NCBI GenBank assembly: GCA_036768475.1
Contig: DAIPMW010000002.1
Span: forward strand, 1 to 64,000
Direction: 5' to 3'
DNA: 64,000 nt
Source of the DNA: JAEUMD01 sp036768475
GTDB lineage: Bacteria; Pseudomonadota; Alphaproteobacteria; Rhizobiales; Hyphomicrobiaceae
Part shown: positions 45,190 to 55,500 of the stretch, piece by piece
How the letters are laid out: each line of letters opens with the position of its first letter
Position numbering within the stretch: the stretch's first letter is position 1
The notes under the pieces: generated by a model
Seen by the model: the letters and a program-made list of their open reading frames with translations, nothing else
The model's database searches: none
What the model was told of the DNA's origin: nothing
Translations under genes and position numbers: made by a program

Positions 45190-46176
45190 TCATCCCCCGG
45201 CCAATGCCCACGACAGCCCCATGTCGGCCACCAGGCCGGCGAACAGAATCAAACCGGCGTCCCGGTTCGATCGGAACCGGGTGAGGCAGTTATCGGCATC
45301 CGCGGGGTCGAGGCTCACAACCTGCCAGACGAAATGCGCCGCCACCACCGCCAGCGCCAGAAACGTGAGGACGTGCGCCCCCGCCATCACTGCACCGATA
45401 CTCCAGGCCAGGATGGCTACGATGTAGAAGCCGGCCACCCATCGCGGCGTTGCAGTCCCGAAATGCAGGGCGGTCGACTTGAGCCCCAGCATCAGGTCGT
45501 CCTCCTTATCCTGGTGGGCGTAAATCGTGTCATAGCCGATCGTCCATGCGACTGAGCCCACGTAAAGGGCTAGCGCCGGCAGCGCCAGAGCGCCCGTTTG
45601 GCTCGACCATCCCACCAGTGCACCCCAGTTGAACGCGAGGCCGAGCACGAATTGCGGCCAGTTCGTGATTCGCTTCATAAAGGGATAGATCAACACCAGC
45701 AGCAGCGATGCGATCGCCAGCCAGATGGTGAACGTGTTGAACTGCACGAGCACCGCAAGACCCGTGAGCCCAAGTGCCACGACGAAGGCGAGCGCCTGAC
45801 GCGGGCTCACCTGACCTGAGGGGATGGGTCGGCTCTTGGTCCGCGCGACCTGTGCATCGAAATCGCGATCGACGATGTCGTTATAGGCGCAGCCGGCGGC
45901 CCGCATGACGAACGCGCCGACCGCGAACAGGACGAGATACCAGGGACTGGGATAGGCGCGCCCCGCGTCGAGCGAGGCCAGCGCCAGCGACCACCAGCAC
46001 GGCAACAGCAATAGCCATGTGCCGATCGGGCGATCGGCGCGGGCGAGCCTCAGGTAGGGCCGCGAGAAGGCGGGCGCATAGGTATCGACCCAGTTGCCGC
46101 GCGGAGCATCGACCACCGGGGGCGGCTCGGTGGGCCCTGGTGGCTTCGTCGATGCTGGCGGTACGGGTATCGGCAT
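45190..46176 (-). CDS. ubiA: 4-hydroxybenzoate polyprenyltransferase
   Basis: The protein is about 328 residues from the chosen ATG. It is a UbiA-type integral membrane prenyltransferase of ubiquinone synthesis, joining the polyprenyl chain to 4-hydroxybenzoate. The first aspartate motif is NDIVDRDFD (residues 99-107) and the second is YDTIYAHQDKEDD (about 225-237). About eight transmembrane segments are visible. The proline-rich first 30 residues are not part of the fold. The ATG at 46176 (MPIPVPPAST) is preferred to one further upstream. It diverges from rsmE, a neighbour pair often seen in this order. Confidence 0.93.
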   Translation of the reverse strand: MPIPVPPASTKPPGPTEPPPVVDAPRGNWVDTYAPAFSRPYLRLARADRPIGTWLLLLPCWWSLALASLDAGRAYPSPWYLVLFAVGAFVMRAAGCAYNDIVDRDFDAQVARTKSRPIPSGQVSPRQALAFVVALGLTGLAVLVQFNTFTIWLAIASLLLVLIYPFMKRITNWPQFVLGLAFNWGALVGWSSQTGALALPALALYVGSVAWTIGYDTIYAHQDKEDDLMLGLKSTALHFGTATPRWVAGFYIVAILAWSIGAVMAGAHVLTFLALAVVAAHFVWQVVSLDPADADNCLTRFRSNRDAGLILFAGLVADMGLSWALAGG

Positions 46177-46368
46177 GGCTCGATGGGCTGAGGCGTGGCA
46201 ACGCGGCGGTTCCTGCCCGGAAACTAGTGCCTGATCGCAAGAGATGGAAGCACCGAGCAAGCCAGTAAGGCCGTCAGTTCGGATGGATCATGCGATTCGG
46301 CAAAAGTCCTCGGCGGCGCCCGCCTCGCTGCGCTTGCGCGTCCTGGCCAATCCGATATGAGGGCAGCC

Positions 46369-47124
46369 ATGGCAATTCACGATTTCAGTGCCCAGAGGCT
46401 CTGGCTCGAGGCCCCGCTGACCGAGGACGGCGAGATTGCGGTGACGCGCGATCAGGCCAATTACCTGCGCAACGTGCTGCGGCTGAGCGATGGCGACAAG
46501 ATCCTCGTCTTCAATGGCCACGACGGCGAATGGCGAGCCAGCCTCTCCGCGATCGGCAAACGCGACTGCAGCCTTCGTGTCGAATGCCAGATACGCCCTC
46601 AGACGGCGCCACAGCAACTCGTCTACCTGTTCGCACCATTGAAGCGCGCGCGACTGGACTACATGGTGCAGAAGGCCGTCGAACTGGGCGCGGGCCGCCT
46701 GGCGCCGGTGCTGACGCGCCGCACCGTTGCTGAGCGCGTCAATCTCGATCGTATGCGCGCCAACGCCATCGAGGCCGCCGAACAGTGCGGCATTCTGAGC
46801 ATCCCCGAGATCGATGATCCGCAAAGGCTCGAGGCTCGGCTGGCAGCTTGGCCCGCCGGCGTCCCGCTCATCTTTTGTGACGAGGTCGCCGCGATAGCAA
46901 ATCCCGTCGCCGCCCTGGCCGAACTCGCCGCGCATAGGCCTTCTCATTCCGCGGTTGGCGTTCTGGTCGGACCCGAAGGTGGCTTCGACGCCGCCGAGCG
47001 GGAGCTGCTCATGAGCCAGCCGTTCGTCACGGCGCTCTCGCTCGGGCCGCGAATCATGAGAGCCGACACGGCAGCAGTTGCCGCACTGACTCTCGTCAAC
47101 GCGATGCTGGGTGATTGGCGTTGA
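46369..47124 (+). CDS. rsmE: 16S rRNA (uracil1498-N3)-methyltransferase
   Basis: This 251-residue SPOUT methyltransferase has the N-terminal PUA-like region (ANYLRNVLRLSDGD). The knot region carries VGVLVGPEGGFDAAERELL and SLGPRIMRADTAAVAALTLV. It methylates U1498 of 16S rRNA in the assembled small subunit. GAGGGC lies 5 bases before the ATG at 46369; an ATG 12 bases earlier is possible. It is divergent from ubiA and followed, after a 309-bp gap, by an unknown exported protein. Confidence 0.95.
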   Translation: MAIHDFSAQRLWLEAPLTEDGEIAVTRDQANYLRNVLRLSDGDKILVFNGHDGEWRASLSAIGKRDCSLRVECQIRPQTAPQQLVYLFAPLKRARLDYMVQKAVELGAGRLAPVLTRRTVAERVNLDRMRANAIEAAEQCGILSIPEIDDPQRLEARLAAWPAGVPLIFCDEVAAIANPVAALAELAAHRPSHSAVGVLVGPEGGFDAAERELLMSQPFVTALSLGPRIMRADTAAVAALTLVNAMLGDWR

Positions 47125-47433
47125 GGTGCGCACCATCCGGGCGCCTTGATGCCGCCGCACTGCATGCGAACCATGCTTTTCATTCCGATGCGTTTGGCAA
47201 AGAGCAATCGGCAGACTGCTTATGCTCTTTTTGTACGCAACGTTGTTAAGGGGGACGTCGATCTGGGGGTTGCGCGATTGCGCATGGCGGACGGATAATG
47301 CGTTGCCGCCGATTGCGTTATATCAAGCACCATGTTGAGTTTTCTGCTTGGCTCTGCGTTGTCTGGGCATAGTCACAGGCACGCGCTTATTGCGAATTTC
47401 CGGCGCGTGCCAAATAGCATCGAGTAATGCGTT
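47125..47433. other. 309-bp gap after rsmE
   Basis: I see no gene or strong hairpin. AT-richer bases around 47215-47260 (including TTGTTAAGGGGG) could belong to a promoter for the next gene. Confidence 0.35.
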
Positions 47434-48903
47434 ATGTATGGTTCTCGCGTGGCTGAAACCAAGGCCCTGTTTCCCGTGGTGCGTGCCGACAGCACCGCCC
47501 GCCGGATGGTGTCGGTTTCAGCGGCTTTAGTGACTGCGGGGCTTGCCATCGTCGATCCCCTCGGCATCGGCGCGCTCCGCGCCTCTGAAATGCCGCGCTT
47601 CATCGCCCAACAACAACTGCGCCCGTTGCAAGAGGCGCTTCTCGCCTACACCGCGCAGGCGACTGCTGCCGAAGCAGGAAATCGGCCGCTGTTCGACACT
47701 TCGGGATCGAACCGCCATCCTGGAGATGGCGTGCCGCCGGAGCTTCTGGGTGCGCCTGAATTGGTCACCGATCGCCTCTATCAGCTTACGACGACTGAGT
47801 TCCGCAGTACGCTCAATGCGGCACGCCGCGACGCGGGTGAGGCGCGCGCACTGGCCGATGAGATGAATCGCCGCGCCAGCGAGATTAGCGACCGGTTCGG
47901 CGGCGGCAGGGATCAGCTTCATGCGCAGGAGGCGTCACGCGAGGATGCCCGCGCGCGCCCTGTAATCGTTCTCCCGGCGATCACGCCGATTGCCGATCCG
48001 CAGGTCGGGATGTCTGGCACGCCAGTCGAAATGGGCAGCGGGGCGAGCGTGAAGATCTCTCGCGAGGATACCGGCCGTGCACCGGCGTCTGTTCCGTCAG
48101 CGGTGGTTCTGCCATCGTACCGCGAGCCTGTCGGATCAAGGCCGGTCGACGTTGGGGCCGATCAGCCGTCAAAGCTGGCGCAGCGGCCGGCGGCAGGTCG
48201 GGAGGCCACGGACATCGTCGAGGTGTCGCTCCCGTCGCGACCGGCGGCGGCGCCATTGCCCGGTCTGATGAGCCTGGGCGGTTCCAAGAAGAACGAAACG
48301 ACGGGCGCAGGCGCGGCGGCTGCCTCGGTTGAGAACGACCCGCCAGCGACGGGTGCCGTCGCCAAATCCGTCGCAGAACCCAAGGGCGCCCCGGGGTCTC
48401 AGACGTCCGTCGGCCGCGTGGCCGCAGGAACATCTGCGGGTCCCAAACCGGTTTCCGTGACGCCGGGAGCTGGCCCGGCGCCCGTTGAGCGGCCGCGCTT
48501 CAAGACATCCAAGGCCTCGCCCGTGTCGCCACCCTTGTCGGCTGCGGCAGCTTACGGATACGTGCCTCTGTCGCCGCCTAAGGACCGCAGCACGAAGCGG
48601 GCCAAGGCCCAGCCGGATGTTGCGCCGCTACCAGCGCGCAACAGCGCCACGGGAATGGCCAGCAAGGGCGGGCAGGCCAAGCATGAGCCCAAATCAGCGG
48701 CGCTGCCGGCGGTCCCCGTAACGAAGGCACCGGGCAGATCTGCCGCGGCCGTCGAGCCGTCGGGCGGAGCCCCGCAAATGGGCGCTGGCGAGACTGGCGA
48801 CGAGAACAATGAAAAAAAGGGGCTCTTCTCCTGGTTCAAGCCGCTCGGCAAGCCGATCGAGATGCCGCGCGAGATCCGATCTTACGGATGGGCGAATGAC
48901 TGA
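47434..48903 (+). CDS. Ala/Pro-rich exported or membrane-tethered hypothetical protein
   Basis: I do not recognise this 489-residue protein. Residues about 25-50 (MVSVSAALVTAGLAIVDPLG) are a hydrophobic export or anchor segment. Residues 60-160 form an apparently alpha-helical region (LRPLQEALLAYTAQATAAEAG). The next 300 residues are low-complexity, rich in Ala, Pro, Ser and Gly. A compact conserved-looking C-terminal end follows (KKGLFSWFKPLGKPIEMPRE). Such layouts occur in cell-envelope proteins of Hyphomicrobiales with disordered spacers. The start is uncertain between 47434 and an ATG at 47506. No partner is implied by the neighbours rsmE and gshA. Confidence 0.6.
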   Translation: MYGSRVAETKALFPVVRADSTARRMVSVSAALVTAGLAIVDPLGIGALRASEMPRFIAQQQLRPLQEALLAYTAQATAAEAGNRPLFDTSGSNRHPGDGVPPELLGAPELVTDRLYQLTTTEFRSTLNAARRDAGEARALADEMNRRASEISDRFGGGRDQLHAQEASREDARARPVIVLPAITPIADPQVGMSGTPVEMGSGASVKISREDTGRAPASVPSAVVLPSYREPVGSRPVDVGADQPSKLAQRPAAGREATDIVEVSLPSRPAAAPLPGLMSLGGSKKNETTGAGAAAASVENDPPATGAVAKSVAEPKGAPGSQTSVGRVAAGTSAGPKPVSVTPGAGPAPVERPRFKTSKASPVSPPLSAAAAYGYVPLSPPKDRSTKRAKAQPDVAPLPARNSATGMASKGGQAKHEPKSAALPAVPVTKAPGRSAAAVEPSGGAPQMGAGETGDENNEKKGLFSWFKPLGKPIEMPREIRSYGWAND

Positions 48904-49132
48904 GGTCGGGCTGGACCGATCCCCGGCATCAACAACACGCGCCCCGCCGTCCCTGTTTCATGCCCTGTTCACGCGGCTCTCTTGATAACGAGACTTGTGC
49001 GGCGGCCTGCCGGGCCGCATAACGGCATTCGGGACCCTGCCGGTTCGCGCGCTTATGCTGGCGCACCGTCACCCCGCACCGCACGCCCGCAAGAGTGATC
49101 CTGAGCCAACCAGAAGAACGAGAGCCGCATCG

Positions 49133-50515
49133 ATGTCGACCCGCGTCGCAGGCGCAGAGAGCCCCATTGTGCGCTCCAAGGATGAACTGGTGGCCTGGAT
49201 CGCCGCTGGCGAGAAGCCCAGGGTCGACTGGCGCATTGGCACCGAGCATGAGAAATTCGTCTTTTACACCGAGACCCATGCGCCGGTGCCATACGAGGGC
49301 AACCGCGGCATTCGCGCGCTGATGGAGGCGATGGTCGCGTGCTACCGCTGGGTGCCGATCATGGAGGGTGACAACGTCATCGCGTTGCGTCGGCCCGAAG
49401 GCGAGATCGGCGGCACCGTCAGCCTGGAGCCAGGTGGCCAGTTCGAGTTGTCCGGAGCGCCGCTCGTCAACCTGCACGAGACGGCCGCCGAGACCGAAGA
49501 GCATCTGCTCGAGGTGCTGCGCGTCGGCGAGCGGCTCGGCATCGGCTTTCTAGGCGTCGGCTTCTCCCCCAAATGGACGTTGGCGGAAACGCCCCGCATG
49601 CCGAAGGAGCGTTACGCGGTGATGACCCGCTATATGCCCCGCGTCGGCAGTCGTGGCCTCGACATGATGTATCGCACGGCCACCATCCAGGTGAATCTCG
49701 ACTTTGCCAGTGAGGCCGACATGGTGCAGAAGCTGCGCGTGTCGCTCGCCCTGCAGCCGATCGCGACCGCGTTGTTTGCCTCCTCGCCCTTTACGGAGGG
49801 CCGCCCGAACGGCTTCAAGTCGATGCGCTCGGAGGTCTGGCGCGATACCGATCCGGCGCGCACAGGTCTCCTGCCGTTCGTGTTCGAGCCCGGCATGGGC
49901 TATGAGGCCTACGTCGATTACGCACTGTCAGTTCCGATGTATTTCGTTTACCGCGAGGGCCGCTACATCGATGTCGCCGGCTGCTCGTTCAAGGACTTCA
50001 TGGCTGGTCGCCTCCCTGGCCTCGAAGGCGTCTATCCGACGCTCGACGACTGGTCCGATCACCTCACCACGCTGTTCCCCGAAGTGCGGCTGAAGCGCTT
50101 CCTCGAGATGCGCGGTGCCGATGGCGGACGTTGGGGGCGCATCGTTGCGCTGTCAGCGTTCTGGGTCGGTCTGCTTTACGATGAGACCGCACTCGCCGGC
50201 GCCTGGGATCTCGTCAAGGATTGGACGGGCGAAGAGCGCGACGAACTGCGCCGGAATGTGCCCCGTCTTGCGCTCGAAACGCAATTTCGCGGCCGTACCG
50301 TGCGTGATCTGGCGCGGGAAGTGCTGATGTTGTCGCGCATCGGCCTGCGCAACCGCCGCCGCATCGATCGGCTCTACCAAGACGAGACGATCTACCTTGC
50401 ACCGTTGGAGGACGCTGTCGCGCGGGGCCTCACCTGCGCCGACGAATTGCTCAGCCGCTACCATGGCCGCTGGCAGGGCAGCGTCGAGCCGCTCTTTTCT
50501 GAGTTCGCGTTTTGA
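49133..50515 (+). CDS. gshA: Glutamate-cysteine ligase (plant/alphaproteobacterial type)
   Basis: This 460-residue enzyme makes gamma-glutamylcysteine, the first step of glutathione synthesis, in the cytoplasm. It contains RIGTEHEKFVFY, the VSLEPGGQFELSGAPL active-site strand, GFSPKWTLAETPRMPKERY and the MMYRTATIQVNLDF region. These are diagnostic of the GshA group shared by alphaproteobacteria and plants rather than the E. coli group. The ATG at 49133 gives the usual length; an open extension upstream to 48995 has no good start. The glutathione synthetase gene is not in this window. Confidence 0.95.
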   Translation: MSTRVAGAESPIVRSKDELVAWIAAGEKPRVDWRIGTEHEKFVFYTETHAPVPYEGNRGIRALMEAMVACYRWVPIMEGDNVIALRRPEGEIGGTVSLEPGGQFELSGAPLVNLHETAAETEEHLLEVLRVGERLGIGFLGVGFSPKWTLAETPRMPKERYAVMTRYMPRVGSRGLDMMYRTATIQVNLDFASEADMVQKLRVSLALQPIATALFASSPFTEGRPNGFKSMRSEVWRDTDPARTGLLPFVFEPGMGYEAYVDYALSVPMYFVYREGRYIDVAGCSFKDFMAGRLPGLEGVYPTLDDWSDHLTTLFPEVRLKRFLEMRGADGGRWGRIVALSAFWVGLLYDETALAGAWDLVKDWTGEERDELRRNVPRLALETQFRGRTVRDLAREVLMLSRIGLRNRRRIDRLYQDETIYLAPLEDAVARGLTCADELLSRYHGRWQGSVEPLFSEFAF

Positions 50516-50719
50516 TCTCGCTTGTGGGCGCAACTAGATGCATTTTCATCGTTTTGAGTATCCGGAGCCCCCATTGAACGCTGATCTTTCACCTCCCGTT
50601 CATCCTCGGTTCGTTAGCGTTGGCTGATCCTGTTGAGGCGCGCGTGTGTCGGCTGCCACCGGCACCTATGCTGGGGCATTTGCGAAACCATCGAGCGGTA
50701 CGATTTCTGGAGGTCCGTT

Positions 50720-50926
50720 TTGACCGTGCGAATGCACATTTCGCTGGCACTTGCGGCGCTGCTCGGCGTTTCAGCGGCGATGGCAGCGCTAGCCCCCTCA
50801 GCCGAGGCGAACGCCTGCGCGGCGAATTGCCGTGCGCAACACAACCAGTGCCGCATCGCCACCAAGGGCAGTCCCAGTTGTGACGCCCGCCTGCAGCAGT
50901 GCCTGCAATCCTGCCTGAGGCGATAA
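50720..50926 (+). CDS. Small secreted cysteine-rich peptide
   Basis: This 68-residue precursor has a typical signal peptide (ISLALAALLGVSAAMAAL to about SAEA). The mature peptide of about 39 residues has six cysteines in CAANC, NQC, PSC, QQC and QSC spacing, so C-x3-C pairs open and close it. Three disulfides are possible. GGAGG lies 6 bases before a TTG at 50720; an ATG at 50732 is the alternative start. No function is assigned; it may be a periplasmic structural or metal-binding peptide. It stands alone between gshA and a gene-free stretch. Confidence 0.65.
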   Translation: MTVRMHISLALAALLGVSAAMAALAPSAEANACAANCRAQHNQCRIATKGSPSCDARLQQCLQSCLRR

Positions 50927-51265
50927 TACCGCCGGCTCGATCGCGTAGCTACGGAGAGTAGTCCGGCGGATGAGGTGCCGGCCGTCGAGCCCGGCCCGGC
51001 CATCACGCGCCTTGGCGACGTCTGGTCTCTGCGAGGCCATCGGATTTGAGACGTGATAGGCGCCACATGACCCTCCAAAACGATGCGACTCTGACCGGTC
51101 GAAAATCGGCGGCAGAGATAAATTGGGCAATCGGCTGGCGTGAGTGACGGAGAGACGCGCTGCTACGTGCCACGGGAAAAACGCATGTCGCCAACGCACG
51201 GAATTCGCGGCGAATTTCCGCGCACAGAAATCAAAAAATATGTAGTTATATCAACTAGTTATTTG
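50927..51265. other. 339-bp gap up to the tRNA gene
   Basis: No gene is seen. The last 40 bases before the tRNA's 3' end are AT-rich (AAAAAATATGTAG), unlike the surrounding DNA. A short imperfect palindrome GAATTCGCGGCGAATTTC lies near 51201-51218. No integrase or attachment duplication was found. Confidence 0.4.
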
Positions 51266-51342
51266 TGGCGCACCCAAGAGGATTCGAACCTCTGACCTTT
51301 GCCTTCGGAGGGCAACGCTCTATCCAGCTGAGCTATGGGTGC
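51266..51342 (-). tRNA. tRNA-Arg (anticodon CCG)
   Basis: On the minus strand the gene reads a seven-pair acceptor stem (GCACCCA with TGGGTGC), a D-arm GCTC-AGCTGGATA-GAGC and an anticodon stem TTGCC/GGCAA. The anticodon loop is CTCCGAA, giving anticodon CCG (51306-51308 on the plus strand). The T-arm is AGAGG-TTCGAAT-CCTCT, and an encoded CCA follows the discriminator G. It reads CGG arginine codons. All arms pair without mismatch. Confidence 0.95.
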
Positions 51343-51509
51343 CTTGGCCAGCGGCGTTGTGATACCCCATTCGTCGCGCCGCCGCAAACCGCGATTGGTG
51401 GCTCGTCCGGCCCGGAGATCTGCTTGGCCGCGCGGCGATGCGTCCCGACCGGGTGGCCCTGGCGGAGGCAGGACGTACCAGGCAGCCGGGTACACAGCGA
51501 GGAGGGAAA

Positions 51510-51986
51510 ATGCCGGAGTTCAAGCCGCCGCGACCGGGGGAGGTTTCCGCCGCGCTTCCCCAAGCGCCTGATGCCGGGCTCTATTTCATCGGCCGTATTC
51601 GCTCGGCCTACCCGACGCCGGCCGATTGTCCCAAGAATATGCTGGAGCGGACCGCACAGGCGACGATTGAGGTCGATCCCCCGTTCGATGCAGGACTCGA
51701 CGGTATCGAAGGGTTTTCTCACCTCATCGCGCTCTATTGGCTGGATCGGTCGCGGCGTGATCTCGTCGTGCAGCACCCCTCGCACCGTCCGGCGCCGACG
51801 GGCGTCTTCGCGCTTCGTTCGCCGGTACGACCCAATCCGATCGGCCTTGCTGTCGTCGAGGTGCTCGGGCGGGAGGGTAACAAGATTCGAATCCGCACAA
51901 TTGATTGCGCCGACGGGACGCCGCTTCTCGATTTGAAGCCCTATCTTGCGTCATCGGATTGCGTGCCCGACGCCAGGCGGCCCTGA
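51510..51986 (+). CDS. trmO: tRNA methyltransferase TrmO (TsaA family)
   Basis: The protein is about 158 residues from the ATG with GAGGAGGG a few bases upstream. It matches the TsaA/TrmO fold: FIGRIRSAYPTPADCPKN, GIEGFSHLIALYWLDRSRR, TGVFALRSPVRPNPIGLAVV and DGTPLLDLKPYL. TrmO uses SAM to add a methyl to t6A37 of threonine tRNA. A tRNA gene lies just upstream on the other strand, but that tRNA is arginine-specific, so the proximity need not be functional. Confidence 0.9.
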   Translation: MPEFKPPRPGEVSAALPQAPDAGLYFIGRIRSAYPTPADCPKNMLERTAQATIEVDPPFDAGLDGIEGFSHLIALYWLDRSRRDLVVQHPSHRPAPTGVFALRSPVRPNPIGLAVVEVLGREGNKIRIRTIDCADGTPLLDLKPYLASSDCVPDARRP

Positions 51987-52185
51987 CGTCGTCGGCAGAA
52001 AGGACTGTCATTCAAGTCTCCGCCGATCCGGCCGCCCCTTCGTCGGATCATGGGACGCGGGCTTTCAACAGGCTCTCAACAGGTTACCAAGCCTGGGCTT
52101 GCAGCAGGCGTCAAAAGTTATGAAAAACAGTCGCGTAGTTGCAGTCAGCTCAGCTTTTTTTCGAGATTGCGGGCAAGGGGGCGGA

Positions 52186-52383
52186 ATGAACCAGGCAAAT
52201 CATACCGAGGTTGAGGCGCTGCGCGCGGTAATCGACCGGCAAGGCTCGCGCATGTCCGAAATGCGCTGGGCGCTGGAGCGCATCCTGGAAGCGGCGGAAG
52301 GCAGTTCGGGGCTGACTTGGTCGGGGGTGGCGGATGTGGCGCGGCGAGCGCTCGCACATGAGGCGCGCCCGCTGCGCGCTTGA
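52186..52383 (+). CDS. Small soluble hypothetical protein
   Basis: This 65-residue protein begins MNQANHTEVEALRAVIDR and is mostly helical, with heptad-like spacing up to about residue 35 and a Gly/Thr-rich middle. AAGGGGGCGG directly precedes the ATG. No family is recognised. It lies 142 bp before polA on the same strand. It could be a small regulator or a DNA-binding accessory, but nothing in the sequence decides. Confidence 0.5.
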   Translation: MNQANHTEVEALRAVIDRQGSRMSEMRWALERILEAAEGSSGLTWSGVADVARRALAHEARPLRA

Positions 52384-52525
52384 GGCAGCCCGTCGGTCTG
52401 CTCGGTCGCCGGGCTTGGCCTCGTCAGGCATGTGGATGCGGAAATCGGGGCCGTGACGCCTTGAGCGTAGATGGTGGCAGCTGAACTGCTGACCTTGCCG
52501 AGTACAGCACTTATAGTCGCGTCCC

Positions 52526-55500
52526 ATGAGCAAGACATCCGATTACAAGACGCCTTCCGGCAGCCATGGCTCCCCGGCTGAAACCCGCGATCCCGATGCG
52601 GATAGTCGGGCAGAGCAGTGCTACGTGCCCGACGGCGAGCCGGTGCCCGTCGCGAAAGGCAGCCACGTCTACCTGATCGACGGCTCTGGCTACATATTCC
52701 GGGCGTTCCATGCCCTTCCACCACTGACGCGACCATCCGACGGGCTTCCCGTCGGCGCGGTTCATGGTTTCTGCCAGATGCTGTGGAAGCTGCTCGGTGA
52801 CAGCAAGCTCGCCGACAAGCCGACACATATCGCAGTTGTCTTCGACCACTCGGCGAGGACGTTCCGTAACGACATCTATGACCAGTACAAGGCGAACCGC
52901 CCGCCGCCGCCGGAGGAACTCATTCCGCAGTTCCCGCTGATCCGCGATGCCGTCAAGGCGTTCAATGTCGCCTGCATCGAGCAGAAGGGATACGAGGCCG
53001 ATGACCTGATCGCCACGTATGCGCGCCAGGTGGTTGAGGCAGGCGGTGACGTTACGATCGTCTCATCAGACAAGGACCTCATGCAACTTATTCGGCCGGG
53101 CATCGTCATGTTCGACGGGATGAAGAACAAGAAGATCGGGCCGGACGAGGTCAGGGAGAAGTTCGGCGTAGTGCCGGACAAGGTCGTTGACGTTCAGGCG
53201 CTGGCTGGAGATTCGACCGACAACGTGCCGGGCGTTCCGGGTATCGGCGTGAAGACCGCAGCGGAGCTCATCAACACATTTGAGGACCTCGATTCGCTGC
53301 TTGAGCGGGCCGGAGAGATCAGGCAACCCAAGCGGCGCGAGAAGCTCATCGCGTTCGCGAACCAGGCGCGCATCAGTCGCGATCTTGTCCGGCTGGCTCA
53401 GGACGTTCCGGTGAAGACATCGATCGATGCGATTGGCGTGCAGGACCCTGTGCCGGCGCCGCTGCTCGCGTTCCTGCGATCGATGGAATTTTCAACGCTG
53501 ACGCGGCGGATTGCCGAGGCGCTGGGCGCGGATGTGAGCGATCTGCCCGAGATCTCGGTGGGCTCCTCGCTCAAGCGTGCGGATAAGGAAAAGCGTGTCG
53601 CGCAAGTGCACAAAGGGGATGGCAAAGCTGCTCCTCGACACCCGGTGGGCAAGGTATCCGCCGGCACGCCCGCGGCCGGGGTGCTGGCCATGGCAGAGTT
53701 GGCGCGCGCCGTTCCGGTCGACCGGTCGAAGTATGAGACCGTGCGCGATGTTGAGGGGTTGAAGCGTTGGATCGCGCGGTGCCGCAACGCGGGCCGGTTT
53801 GCGTTCGACACGGAAACGACGAGCCTCGATGCGATGCGGGCCGATCTGGTCGGCCTTTCTCTCGCCACCGAGCCGGGCGTCGCCTGCTATGTGCCACTTA
53901 TGCACTTCTCGGGGGCCGAGGATCTTTTCGGCGGCGGCGGGCTCGTGGCAAACCAGATCCCGCTCGACGAAGCCCTCGCGCTAATGAAGCCGCTGCTCGA
54001 AGATCCGTCCATCCTGAAAATCGGGCAGAACCTCAAATACGACGCTCTGGTGCTGAGGCGGCTCGGTATTGCGATCGCGCCGATCGACGACACGATGCTG
54101 ATCTCCTATGTGCTCGACGGCGGTCGAGGTGGACACGGAATGGACGATTTGTCCGAACGCCACCTGCAGCATACCTGCATACCTTTCTCGCACGTGATTC
54201 AACATGCGCCGGGAGCCAAGAAGGCGGAGAAGACGTTCGCAGCAGTGCCGATCGATAAGGCGACCGACTATGCGGCGGAGGATGCCGACGTCACCTTGCG
54301 GCTGTGGATGGTGATGAAGCCGCGGCTGGTGGCGGAAGGCATGGTGACGGTCTATGAGCGCCTCGAGCGACCGTTGCTGCCGGTAATCGTCGATATGGAG
54401 CACGCAGGCATCAAGGTCGACCGGCAGATTCTCTCGCGCCTGTCGGGAACGTTCGCGCAACGCATCGGTGCCCTGGAAGAAGAAGTCTACGACCTTGCGG
54501 GCGGAGAGCGCTTCAATCTGGGTTCGCCCAAGCAGCTCGGCGAGCTTCTGTTCGATCGGCTGAAGCTTCCCGGCGGCAAGAAAACCAAGACCGGCCAGTG
54601 GGAGACGCGGGCTGGATTGCTTGATGATCTGGCAGCAAACGAGGAACTGCCGGAAGATGCACGCCGTCTCATCAACACGATGTTGGAGTGGCGACAGCTC
54701 ACCAAGCTGCGCTCGACCTACACCGATTCCCTGCCCAACCATCTCGATCCAGAAACGGGCCGCATTCACACAAGCTACGCACTCGCCGCGACCACGACGG
54801 GACGGCTCGCGTCCTCGGATCCGAACTTGCAGAACATTCCGGTGCGGACCAAGGAGGGTCGTGAGATTCGCACGGCCTTCATTGCGGAACAGGGCTGCAA
54901 GCTCATTTCGGCAGACTACAGTCAGATCGAACTGCGCGTGCTGGCGCACATTGCCGACATTCCGCAATTGAAGAAGGCTTTTGCAGACGGGCTCGACATT
55001 CATGCGATGACCGCTTCGGAGATGTTCGGCGTGCCGGTGAAAGGTATGCCGGCAGACGTGCGGCGGCGCGCCAAGGCGATCAACTTCGGCATCATCTATG
55101 GTATCTCGGCTTTTGGTCTTGCCAACCAGCTCGGCATCACGCGCGAGGAAGCTGGCCAGTACATCAAGACGTACTTTGAGCGCTTTCCTGGCATCCGCGA
55201 CTACATGGAGGAGACCAAGCGCTTCGCTCACGACAACGGATATGTGCAGACGGTGTTTGGCCGGCGCGTGCATTACCCCGAGATCAACACACGCAACCCG
55301 TCGATGCGCGGCTTCCTTGAGCGTGCGGCGATCAACGCACCGATCCAGGGCTCGGCGGCTGACATAATCCGGCGCGCCATGATCCGCATGCCAACCGCGC
55401 TCGGGCAAGCGAAACTGAAGAGTGTGCGCATGCTTCTGCAGGTGCATGACGAACTGATCTTCGAGGCGCGCGACGGGGAAGTCGACAGGACCTTGAAGGT

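Noticed and set aside
51266..51342. tRNA-Arg as an integration site
   Set aside because: AT-rich DNA follows the 3' end, but no integrase, direct repeat of the tRNA end or phage gene is present.
53981..55447. 488-codon minus-strand frame opposite polA
   Set aside because: Opposite the polymerase domain; no motif or start support.
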